A stretch of DNA of 12,254 nucleotides. It comes from JBBRHH01 sp038222915 (GTDB lineage: Bacteria > Planctomycetota > Phycisphaerae > Tepidisphaerales > Tepidisphaeraceae). Under the pieces are notes generated by a model, which searched no databases, was not told the origin of the DNA, and saw only the letters and a list, made by a program, of their open reading frames with translations. How positions within the stretch are numbered: the stretch's first letter is position 1; the number at the start of each line of letters is the position of its first letter. The position numbers and the translations under genes are program-made. Shown piece after piece: positions 6,286 through 12,254 of the stretch. Where the stretch lies: contig JBBRHH010000131.1 of assembly GCA_038222915.1 (NCBI GenBank), positions 1-12,254 on the forward strand, read 5' to 3'.

Positions 6286-9200
6286 ATGACTCCCAATCGC
6301 GCCGCGCATCGCCAAACGAAAACCTGGCAAATCCTCATCGCCTCCCTGCTCCTCGCCACCACCCTCTTCGCCGCCGACAAGAAAAACGGCTCCGCCACCG
6401 AAGGCAAGCCCGACAACCCCTACGCCCCCGACCCATCCCCAGCCCTCTCTCCCGAGGAATCCGAGAAAAAGTTCGTCGTCCCAGAAGGCTTCGAAGTCCG
6501 CCTATTCGCGGCCGAGCCCATGATCAAAAATCCCGTCGCCATGAGCTGGGACGAACGCGGCCGCCTCTGGGTCGTCGAGCTCATCGAATATCCCGACGGC
6601 GCCAAGAAAGGCGAAAAAGGCCGCGACGTCGTGAAAATCCTCGAAGACACCGACGGCGACGGCAAGGCCGACAAGATGACGATTTTCGCCGACGGCCTCT
6701 CCCTCGCCACCGGCATCGTCCTCGGCAACAGCGGCGTCTACGTCGGACAGGCCCCCGATCTCTACTTCTATCCCATCATCGAAGAAAACGGCCAAACCAA
6801 AGCCGGCGAACGCAAAACCGTCCTCACCGGATTCGGTATGCAGGACCGCCACGAACTCCTCAACAGCTTCTGCTGGGGCCCCGACGGCTGGATGTATTTC
6901 ACTGAAGGCGTCTTCACCCATTCGAAAGTGAAAGATCCAGCCAATCCCGCCGATCCCGGCCTGGACATGGACGCCGTCGTCGCCCGCTACAATCCCATCA
7001 AAAAGAAAATCGAGATATTCTCCGACGGCGTCTCCAACCAGTGGGGCGTCGACTTCGACCGCTACGGCAACGCCTTCGTCAGCGCCTGCGTCGTCGACCA
7101 TCTCTGGCACGTCCAGCCCGGCGGCGTCTACGTCCGCCAGGGCGGCCAGCCCAACGTCAAATACACCTACGAGCTCCTGAAAAGCATCAACGACCACAAA
7201 CATTTCCGCGCCGCCTACGGCGGCATCAACGTCTACCAGGGCGACATGTTCCCCGAGGAGTACCGCGGCACCGTCTTCATGGGCAACATCCACGGTAACT
7301 GCCTCGACCACGACATCCTGCGCCCCAACGGCTCCTCCTTCATCGCCTCCGACGGCCGCAAACCCGCCGACGCCGGCGAATTCCTCGAAGCCCACAACGG
7401 TTGGTTCCGCCCCGTCAGCGAACAGGTCGGCCCCGACGGCGCACTCTGGGTCATGGACTGGTGCGACAAATACCCCTGCTATCAAAACTCCCACGCCCCC
7501 GACCTCGATCGTGAACGCGGCCGAATCTGGCGCGTGGTCTACACCGGAGCCGACAAAGGCAAAAAGATCCTTGCTCCTCCCGACAAGATGGATCTCGCCA
7601 AATCAACGGATGAGCAACTCGTCGCCCTCCTCGCCCATCCCAATATCTGGCAGCGCCGCACCGCCCAGCGCCTCCTCACCGAACGCAACACCAAAGCCGC
7701 CGCCCCCATCAACGACCTGCTCGCAAACGGCAAAACCCTCGAAACCCGCATGGCCGCCCTCTGGACCCTCGGCAGCGCCAACCTCCTCGACGACGCCGCC
7801 CTTGACGCCCTCCTCACTGACAAAGAACCGGCCATCCGCACCTGGGCCGCCCGCTTCACCGCCGAGCGCGGCGACTCCGGCGCAAAAGCCCTCGACCGAC
7901 TCCTGAAACTAGCCAAAGACCCCGACCCCACCGTTCGCGCCGGGGTGGCCGTCGCCGCCCGAAAACTCTCCGAAGGCGACACCATCCCCATCCTCGGCAC
8001 CCTCCTCCAGCAGAAAGGCGCCGACACCGATCCCAACCTCCCCTTCCTCATCTGGCGCGCCGCCGAAGCCAAAGTTGCCTCTGATCCCAAGCCCATCTTT
8101 GACTGGCTTCTGCAACACGGAACGCCACCCCAAAGAACGCAAGCACCGGCCCCCCTCGGCAACATCCTCGCCGCTCCCGCTGCACTGCCGGCCGCCGCCA
8201 CCGATCCCTTCGCCGCCGAAGCCAATCTCATCCAGCGCACCATGCGCCGCATCTGGGACACCAACGACCCCGACCGCATGAACCAGGCCGCCGCCTTCAT
8301 CGACGCCATGGCCGACAAGAATCCCGCCCTCGCCGCCGCCGCTGTCGAAGGCCTCCTCGACTGGAAGAAAAATGCCGGCCGCGCCGCCCTCCCCCGTCCC
8401 ACCTCCTTCACCGACGACATCCTCACCAAGCTCACCTCCAGTAAAGAACCGGCCGTCGCCGATCGCGCCCGCCAGCTCGCCGCCGCCTGGGGCAGCGACA
8501 AGGCCGCCGCCCAGATCATCGCCAAAATCAACGACCCCAAGGCCACCGAAACCGATCGCCTCACCGCCATCCGCTTCGCCCGCAACCTCAAAGGCGACGC
8601 CATCCGCGCCGCTCTTCTCTCCCTCCTCGACACCAGCGCCCCCGACGCGCTGAAACTCGAAACCGTTCGCGCCCTCACCGATCAGGGCGACGATGCTCTC
8701 GGCGAAGACCTCGTCAAAGCCTGGCCAAAACTCTCTCCCGAAACCCGCCGCGCCGCCTCCGAAGTCCTCGCCACCAAAGCCCCCTGGGGCCGCAGCCTCC
8801 TCACCGGCGTCGAGCGCAAAATCGTCGACCGCTCCGACATCACCCTCACCGCCGTCCGCAATCTCGCCAATCAAAACGACAAGCGCATCAAGGAGCTCCT
8901 CCCCAAAACCATCGGCGCCTACAACCCCACCAACGAGGAAAAGATCAAGCTCATCGCCGCCCGCCGCCCCACCGTCTTCAACGGCCCGGTCGATCTCGCC
9001 GCTGGTAAGGAAGTCATGCAGAAAAATTGCATCGCCTGCCACACCTTCTACGGCGAAGGCGGCAAAGTCGGCCCCGACCTCAGCGGCTCCGGCCGCGCCA
9101 GCATCGACGCCCTCCTCTCCAACATCCTCGACCCCAACCTCATCGTCGGCACCGGCTACGAAAACACCATCGTCGAACTCAAGGACAGCAGCCTCGTAAC

Positions 9201-10236
9201 CGGCCGCCTCATCGAAGACACCCCCGACCACCTGAAATTGATTAACGCGCAAGGCGAAGTCACCGTCGCCCTTAAAGACATCAAGGAAAAGCGCACCACC
9301 CCCCAGTCCGTGATGCCCGAGGGCTTCGAATCCCTCTCCGAATCCGACTTCCGCAATCTGATCTGGTACGTCTTCAACCCGCCGCAGGACGACAAGCAGA
9401 AAAAAGTCCGCCTCGACATCGCCGACAAGAAGATCGTCATCAAGGCCAAACTTCCCGGCAAGGAAGAGATGACTGAGCTCGTGACCTACGTTATTGACCC
9501 CGATCTCCGCCCCTACCTCCACCCCGTCAAAGATCCTGCGGCCCAGATCGTCCTCACCCAAAACACCCCGCCCGACCACCCCTGGCAGCACGGCATCTTC
9601 ACCGGCCTCCACGACGTCAACAAACTCGACTTCTGGGAAGACAAAAAAGAATACCGCCAGCACTTCAAACAACTTCTCGACGTCGAAGAGGCCCCCGATC
9701 ACGTCAGCGCCCGCACGCTCACCAACTGGACCGGCCCCGACGGCGCAACCGTCTGCGACGAAGAACAAAAAATCACCGTCTACCAGATCGACTCCCCCGA
9801 GTTCTACCGCATCGACTTCGACTGGACCCTCCGCGCCAAAGGCAAGCAGGTCGAAATCGGCAAGTTCGATTTCGGCGGCCTATCGATCCGCATGAACGAA
9901 ATGCCCAACCACACCCACCTCAACTCCAACGGCGAAAAAGGCCTCGCCGCCACCGCCAACAAGTCCGCAGCGTGGTGCAACGTCTCCAACACCTACGACG
10001 GCAAGCCCTACGGCATCGCCGTCCTTGCCCACCCGCAAAACTTCGACTTCCCCCCACTCTGGCGCGTCGACGGGCAGGGCATGATCAGCCCCTCCCCCTC
10101 CATGAAAGGCAACTGGTCCATCGCCCCAAACCAGGAAAAGCGCCTCCACTACCGGCTCGTCATCCACACCGGCACAGGAAATCAAAAGCTGCTCGACTCC
10201 CAGCAAAAGGAATTCGCGGGCATCAAGTTCCAATAG
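6286..10236 (+). CDS. Exported PVC-type dehydrogenase propeller + HEAT + cytochrome c + DUF6807 fusion protein
   Basis: 1316 residues. The ATG at 6286 was chosen because AGGA lies at 6276-6279 and a signal peptide follows (hydrophobic core about 16-28, cleavage near LFA|AD). Residues about 46-419 match the planctomycete/verrucomicrobial membrane-bound dehydrogenase domain (TIGR02604 type): PEGFEVRLFAAEPMIKNPVA, a calcium-loop-like DTDGDGKAD at 121-129, WGPDGWMYFTEGVF, and the closing DLDRERGRIWRVVY (406-419). Residues about 430-880 are Ala/Leu-rich helical pairs of HEAT type. Residues about 905-1035 form the planctomycete heme-binding domain (TIGR02603 type): CIACH at 915-919 attaches heme c, and Met1010 in SVMPEGF is the probable distal ligand. 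Residues about 1041-1316 match DUF6807/PmoA-like proteins (HPWQHGIFTGLHDVN, MNEMPNHTHLNSNGEKG, HPQNFDFPPLWRV). It probably acts outside the cytoplasm in oxidation of a sugar or related alcohol, passing electrons to the heme; the substrate is unknown. The DUF6807 tail is the unusual part. No stops or shifts break it. Confidence 0.93.
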   Translation: MTPNRAAHRQTKTWQILIASLLLATTLFAADKKNGSATEGKPDNPYAPDPSPALSPEESEKKFVVPEGFEVRLFAAEPMIKNPVAMSWDERGRLWVVELIEYPDGAKKGEKGRDVVKILEDTDGDGKADKMTIFADGLSLATGIVLGNSGVYVGQAPDLYFYPIIEENGQTKAGERKTVLTGFGMQDRHELLNSFCWGPDGWMYFTEGVFTHSKVKDPANPADPGLDMDAVVARYNPIKKKIEIFSDGVSNQWGVDFDRYGNAFVSACVVDHLWHVQPGGVYVRQGGQPNVKYTYELLKSINDHKHFRAAYGGINVYQGDMFPEEYRGTVFMGNIHGNCLDHDILRPNGSSFIASDGRKPADAGEFLEAHNGWFRPVSEQVGPDGALWVMDWCDKYPCYQNSHAPDLDRERGRIWRVVYTGADKGKKILAPPDKMDLAKSTDEQLVALLAHPNIWQRRTAQRLLTERNTKAAAPINDLLANGKTLETRMAALWTLGSANLLDDAALDALLTDKEPAIRTWAARFTAERGDSGAKALDRLLKLAKDPDPTVRAGVAVAARKLSEGDTIPILGTLLQQKGADTDPNLPFLIWRAAEAKVASDPKPIFDWLLQHGTPPQRTQAPAPLGNILAAPAALPAAATDPFAAEANLIQRTMRRIWDTNDPDRMNQAAAFIDAMADKNPALAAAAVEGLLDWKKNAGRAALPRPTSFTDDILTKLTSSKEPAVADRARQLAAAWGSDKAAAQIIAKINDPKATETDRLTAIRFARNLKGDAIRAALLSLLDTSAPDALKLETVRALTDQGDDALGEDLVKAWPKLSPETRRAASEVLATKAPWGRSLLTGVERKIVDRSDITLTAVRNLANQNDKRIKELLPKTIGAYNPTNEEKIKLIAARRPTVFNGPVDLAAGKEVMQKNCIACHTFYGEGGKVGPDLSGSGRASIDALLSNILDPNLIVGTGYENTIVELKDSSLVTGRLIEDTPDHLKLINAQGEVTVALKDIKEKRTTPQSVMPEGFESLSESDFRNLIWYVFNPPQDDKQKKVRLDIADKKIVIKAKLPGKEEMTELVTYVIDPDLRPYLHPVKDPAAQIVLTQNTPPDHPWQHGIFTGLHDVNKLDFWEDKKEYRQHFKQLLDVEEAPDHVSARTLTNWTGPDGATVCDEEQKITVYQIDSPEFYRIDFDWTLRAKGKQVEIGKFDFGGLSIRMNEMPNHTHLNSNGEKGLAATANKSAAWCNVSNTYDGKPYGIAVLAHPQNFDFPPLWRVDGQGMISPSPSMKGNWSIAPNQEKRLHYRLVIHTGTGNQKLLDSQQKEFAGIKFQ

Positions 10237-10241
10237 GCCCC

Positions 10242-10247
10242 TATACT
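10242..10247 (+). promoter_or_regulatory. TATACT -10 box just upstream of the HExxH gene
   Basis: TATACT ends 9 bases before the ATG at 10257, and no Shine-Dalgarno is present. A transcript from it would have almost no leader. The -35 region lies inside the preceding gene and is not consensus. Confidence 0.35.
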
Positions 10248-10256
10248 CCAACTGCC

Positions 10257-10649
10257 ATGCGACAGCAGATCGAACATTGGCTCGCCGCCTTCGCCCTGGA
10301 CGAATCCGTCCAGTCGCACGCGCTCGAAGTCCTCGTCTCCCTCCCCACCCCGATCCGCGAAGATTTCCTGAGCGACCCAAGATTCACCATCTGCGACTAT
10401 GAGCCCGGCGTCGGCGTGGTCATGCAAATCCCCCTCCGCCCCCCAGGCAAAACCGGCAGCCGGGCAGTAGTCCTCAAAAGAACATTACGCAACCGCCCCA
10501 CCGACTTCGTCCGCTGGCTCATCGCCCACGAACTAGCCCACGCCCACCTCCGCCACGCCGGCCGTTTCCCAGGCGAAGACCCGGAAGTCGCCGCCGACGC
10601 CCTCGCCGCCGAATGGGGCTTCCCGAAACCACCAAGACAAAAATGGTAA
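10257..10649 (+). CDS. Small HExxH putative zinc metalloprotease-like protein
   Basis: 130 residues, no signal peptide and no membrane segment, so probably cytoplasmic. The zinc-protease motif HELAH is at residues 91-95, inside the helix RWLIAHELAHAHLRHAG. Downstream acidic residues in GEDPEVAADALAAEWGF (E107, D108, E110, D114, E119) could supply the third zinc ligand, as in gluzincin-type peptidases. It is far shorter than M48 peptidases and lacks their membrane helices; the arrangement is closer to compact ImmA/SprT-like domains. The start follows the large gene by 20 bases. No Shine-Dalgarno is present, but TATACT is 9 bases upstream. No substrate can be inferred, and I do not recognise a named family. 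Confidence 0.8.
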   Translation: MRQQIEHWLAAFALDESVQSHALEVLVSLPTPIREDFLSDPRFTICDYEPGVGVVMQIPLRPPGKTGSRAVVLKRTLRNRPTDFVRWLIAHELAHAHLRHAGRFPGEDPEVAADALAAEWGFPKPPRQKW

Positions 10650-10671
10650 ACCCCACCAGAAACAAAACGCC

Positions 10672-10764
10672 GGGGAGTGCTGGGTGCCTGGTGGCCCCCA
10701 CGGTCTTCAAAACCGTCGTCGCCTCGCTCGCGAGGCGAGGTGGGTTCGATTCCCACCCTCTCCG
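10672..10764 (+). tRNA. selC: tRNA-Sec (anticodon TCA)
   Basis: Selenocysteine tRNA, which decodes UGA with SelB after being charged with serine and converted to Sec. The anticodon stem ACGGT/ACCGT (10700-10704, 10712-10716) encloses loop CTTCAAA with anticodon TCA at 10707-10709. The variable arm is long, with a perfect 8-bp stem TCGCCTCG/CGAGGCGA (10719-10738) and a 4-base loop. The D-arm is extended (up to 7 bp, 4-base loop TGGT at 10689-10692), as expected of tRNA-Sec. The T-arm is GTGGG-TTCGATT-CCCAC (10740-10756). The acceptor pairs GGGGAG with CTCTCC, including a G-T. T10678 faces C10757 as a mismatch and T10685 faces C10696 in the D-stem. CCA is not encoded. Ends may be off by one base: pairing C10671 with G10764 would make A10765 the discriminator. 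It lies 22 bases after the HExxH gene. Confidence 0.92.
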
Positions 10765-10796
10765 ATCCAACGTCGAACTGTCGCAAAAAAATCTTA

Positions 10797-10802
10797 TATA
10801 CT
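10797..10802 (+). promoter_or_regulatory. Possible TATACT -10 box downstream of tRNA-Sec
   Basis: TATACT follows an A-run (10785-10791) and resembles the -10 at 10242, with TATACTCCA shared. It would give a leader of about 80 bases for the small ORF at 10891. No consensus -35 is present. Confidence 0.3.
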
Positions 10803-10890
10803 CCAGCCTGCACGTTTGACTTATCGGACGAGCGCGGCCATATTGTGTGGGCAAATCGATTCGGCTTCGAGGAATGGACGAGGAAAGAAA

Positions 10891-11067
10891 ATGTCGCAAC
10901 GAAAAGCAGCTCACTTGGGCCTCGCTGGTTTTGCCCTGCTCTTCATAAGTTCCGTTGCTGCAATCATTTGGGGGCAGCTCCGCTCCAATACTAATCCGGC
11001 CGCCGCAGATATGCATCCAATCTCCGCATCCCCCTCCGTCATGGCCGTTCAGACTCCCGATAGATAA
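10891..11067 (+). CDS. Small single-pass membrane protein, hypothetical
   Basis: 58 residues. The ATG at 10891 has GAGGAAA (10880-10886) at good spacing. Residues about 6-26 (AAHLGLAGFALLFISSVAAIIW) form one hydrophobic segment after a short basic N-terminus (SQRK); it could be a membrane anchor or an uncleaved signal. The remaining 30 residues are Pro/Ala/Ser-rich without a motif. The reading frame extends further upstream through tRNA-Sec, which cannot be coding, so the start is internal. The tail could be a truncated remnant of a longer protein. The gene has no recognisable family. Confidence 0.5.
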   Translation: MSQRKAAHLGLAGFALLFISSVAAIIWGQLRSNTNPAAADMHPISASPSVMAVQTPDR

Positions 11068-11114
11068 GACCACTGTCACTCATTCAGTACCACCCGTCGT
11101 CAGAATACAAATCG

Positions 11115-11134
11115 CTCTCCCGATACCAGGAGAG
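11115..11134. terminator. Weak hairpin between convergent genes
   Basis: CTCTCC-CGATACCA-GGAGAG is a 6-bp stem with an 8-base loop in the gap between the small plus-strand ORF and the minus-strand nucleotidyltransferase. There is no T-run on either strand, so terminator function is only suggested by position. Confidence 0.25.
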
Positions 11135-11171
11135 GCGGCCTAATTCAATCGACTTAGTTCGGTAGTAGTCG

Positions 11172-11762
11172 CTATTGTCCCGGCGTGTCGATCAGTTGTT
11201 GCAGGCGTGAGGCCAATGCTGGGGAGTAGCGTTCCTTCCAAGAGACGTCTATTAGTCCTACGTCCAGCATGTCCTCGAGGTGAACCTGATCCTTTCGTCG
11301 AAAGGATGTTAATTTCATCCGCACAAGCGATTCCAACGCGACGACCGAGAAGCCGCTTGGCTTTGCCGACTCGCTCACATCCGGCGCAGGAGCTTCGTAT
11401 TCGGGGCGAACTTTTTCACCCGCCAGCACTACATGCACAGCATCACGTGGCTTTGCATCCGGGCCGTCTAGAAAAAGTTCAATTCCAGAGACATGTCTTC
11501 GAATGAAACCGGCATCCTTCATCGCGTTGGCCGCCGCATCCAAGTCGGATCGGCGCAGCAGGACGTCGACGTCCTGCGTGTTTCGTACGGCTGCGGCATC
11601 AATGGTCGCGACCCACACCGCGACCGCATTGCCACCCGCAATGGCGTAGGGGATTCCGGCCGCATCAAGCGCCGTGGTGGTACGCACCAATCTGTCACGC
11701 ACCCGGTCCACGGCGAGCACCATCCTGTCGAGGAGAGTCATGTCGGGAGTCAGCGGGAGCAT
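11172..11762 (-). CDS. Nucleotidyltransferase-fold protein (AbiEii/DUF1814-like), hypothetical
   Basis: 196 residues. After an N-terminal helix come GIPYAIAGGNAVAVW (Gly-Gly at 43-44) and NTQDVDVLL (Asp64, Asp66), the GG...DxD active-site pattern of the polymerase-beta-like nucleotidyltransferase superfamily. Later helices include FSVVALESLVRMKLTSFRRKDQVHLEDML, which resembles the KL..R.KD..D block of AbiEii/DUF1814-type proteins. Such proteins transfer a nucleotide to an RNA, protein or small molecule, and some are toxins. Here no partner antitoxin gene is adjacent, so that role is not claimed. The ATG at 11762 lies 35 bases downstream of the lepA stop. It has no Shine-Dalgarno but carries TATACT six bases before it. 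Extending upstream would overlap lepA and read its complement frame. Codon use is less biased than lepA and the large genes. Confidence 0.75.
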   Translation of the reverse strand: MLPLTPDMTLLDRMVLAVDRVRDRLVRTTTALDAAGIPYAIAGGNAVAVWVATIDAAAVRNTQDVDVLLRRSDLDAAANAMKDAGFIRRHVSGIELFLDGPDAKPRDAVHVVLAGEKVRPEYEAPAPDVSESAKPSGFSVVALESLVRMKLTSFRRKDQVHLEDMLDVGLIDVSWKERYSPALASRLQQLIDTPGQ

Positions 11763-11768
11763 GACAAC

Positions 11769-11774
11769 AGTATA
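11769..11774 (-). promoter_or_regulatory. TATACT -10 box placing transcription start at the nucleotidyltransferase ATG
   Basis: On the minus strand TATACT is followed by GTTGTC and then ATG. A start 6-7 bases after the -10 would make a leaderless mRNA. The -35 region is not consensus. Confidence 0.4.
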
Positions 11775-11797
11775 CACTGAAGCGATAGCGTCGCCGA

Positions 11798-12253
11798 TCA
11801 GTCCCCTGATTCGAGGATGGCCATGAAGGCTTCCTGGGGGATGTCTACACTGCCTACGCGCTTCATGCGCTTTTTGCCTTCTTTTTGTTTCTCCAGCAGT
11901 TTGCGTTTTCGGCTGATGTCGCCGCCGTAGCATTTGGCGGTTACGTTTTTGCCTACGCTCTTGATGGTTTCGCGGGCGATGATTTTGCCGCCGATGGCTG
12001 CTTGCAGCGGGATCTCGAAGAGGTGGCGGTGGATTTCTTCTTTCAGGCGCACCAGCAACTTTCGGCCGCGATTCTCGGCCTTGGTGCGATGGACGATGAC
12101 GCTGAGGGCGTCAACGCGATCGCCGTTGACGAGGATGTCCATCTTGACGAGTTCGCCGACGCGGAAGCCGGCGAGGTCGTAGTCCATCGTGCCGTAGCCC
12201 TTGGTGGCGCTTTTCAGGCGGTCGTAGAAATCGTAGATGACTTCGGCGAGGGG
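11798..12253 (-). CDS. lepA: Elongation factor 4 (LepA), C-terminal part
   Basis: The last 151 residues of LepA, a ribosome-associated translational GTPase that affects translation initiation and back-translocation. The rest, including the GTPase domain, lies beyond the right window edge. Visible are the end of domain V (DFYDRLKSATKGYGTMDYDLAGFR, LVKMDILVNGDRVDALS) and the LepA-specific C-terminal domain (AIGGKIIARETIKS, KCYGGDISRKRKLLEKQKEGKKRMK, VDIPQEAFMAIL). The last block is nearly invariant in LepA and absent from EF-G. The stop is TGA at 11800-11798. The fragment is intact in frame to the edge. Confidence 0.97.
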   Translation of the reverse strand, partial: PLAEVIYDFYDRLKSATKGYGTMDYDLAGFRVGELVKMDILVNGDRVDALSVIVHRTKAENRGRKLLVRLKEEIHRHLFEIPLQAAIGGKIIARETIKSVGKNVTAKCYGGDISRKRKLLEKQKEGKKRMKRVGSVDIPQEAFMAILESGD

Positions 12254-12254
12254 G

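Noticed and set aside
5492..6289. A 265-residue protein with a strong ribosome site
   Set aside because: The start signal is good, but the product is translated repeat sequence (tandem 11-mers, other low-complexity pieces) with no protein-like pattern. It is kept as a finding about the start signals only.
6502..7494. A 330-residue minus-strand ORF
   Set aside because: Val/Asp/Gly-rich antisense shadow of the propeller domain.
7909..9768. A 619-residue minus-strand ORF
   Set aside because: It is antisense to the well-supported propeller/HEAT/heme gene, Gly/Ala/Val/Asp-rich, without domains. It arises because C-ending codons leave few stops on the opposite strand.
10684..11067. A 127-residue protein starting inside tRNA-Sec
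   Set aside because: The first 69 codons read through tRNA-Sec and its downstream spacer. The internal ATG at 10891 has a ribosome site and begins a coherent membrane segment.
10519..11079. A 186-residue minus-strand ORF
   Set aside because: It runs antisense through tRNA-Sec and parts of two plus-strand genes, with no motif.
11172..11762. Toxin-antitoxin or abortive-infection pair
   Set aside because: The nucleotidyltransferase fold fits AbiEii-like proteins, but no antitoxin-like gene is adjacent; the neighbours are lepA and a convergent small membrane ORF.
11172..11933. Longer 253-residue form of the nucleotidyltransferase
   Set aside because: The extra 57 residues overlap lepA in another frame and are basic low-complexity sequence; the ATG at 11762 begins the folded part.

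Overview
The window is high-GC and strongly C-ending in codon choice. Its gene content points to the phylum Planctomycetota. The markers are an iduronate-sulfatase-like protein, a secreted protein with the planctomycetal alpha-helical repeat region, a giant secreted protein built on the PVC-type membrane-bound dehydrogenase propeller plus a planctomycete heme-binding domain, and proline-rich single-pass membrane proteins. Finer taxonomy cannot be read from the window. All identifications are by eye and by memory of family motifs; no search was run.

Layout. (1) 2-1514, plus strand: a sulfatase that is open at the left window edge and broken by a one-base insertion near 1007-1010, in the metal-binding GD(H)GWHLGDHG motif. 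(2) 1583-3277: a secreted protein with a signal peptide, a helical repeat region and a C-terminal GATase-like fold. It lies in the reading frame that the broken sulfatase falls into, so frame 2 has no stop from base 2 to 3277. (3) About 3341-4600: a GT1/MGT-type glycosyltransferase with no ATG, GTG or TTG at its homologous N-terminus. A perfect hairpin sits where the start should be, and its stop codon lies inside a short repeat-like element. (4) 4774-5295: a small single-pass membrane protein with an extracytoplasmic beta-sandwich-like domain. (5) 5296-6285: about 1 kb of repeat-rich DNA with no convincing gene, including ten phased copies of an 11-bp unit. (6) 6286-10236: a 1316-residue exported protein made of a dehydrogenase-type propeller, HEAT repeats, a cytochrome c (CIACH) and a C-terminal DUF6807 (PmoA-like) domain. 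(7) 10257-10649: a small HExxH protein. (8) About 10672-10764: a selenocysteine tRNA (anticodon TCA, long variable arm). (9) 10891-11067: a tiny membrane protein. (10) On the minus strand: a nucleotidyltransferase-fold protein (11172-11762) downstream of the 3' part of lepA (11798 to the right edge).

How the parts relate. The sulfatase and the propeller/heme/DUF6807 protein fit the extracellular or periplasmic glycan-degrading and redox repertoire that planctomycetes carry in many copies. The glycosyltransferase would act in the cytoplasm on a lipid or polyketide-like acceptor. tRNA-Sec shows that the organism probably makes selenoproteins, but no selA, selB or recognisable selenoprotein is in the window. 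No defence system, CRISPR array or transposase was seen. The most unusual items are the repeat-flanked, start-less glycosyltransferase, the 11-bp phased repeat, the DUF6807 fusion and the structure of the tRNA-Sec.
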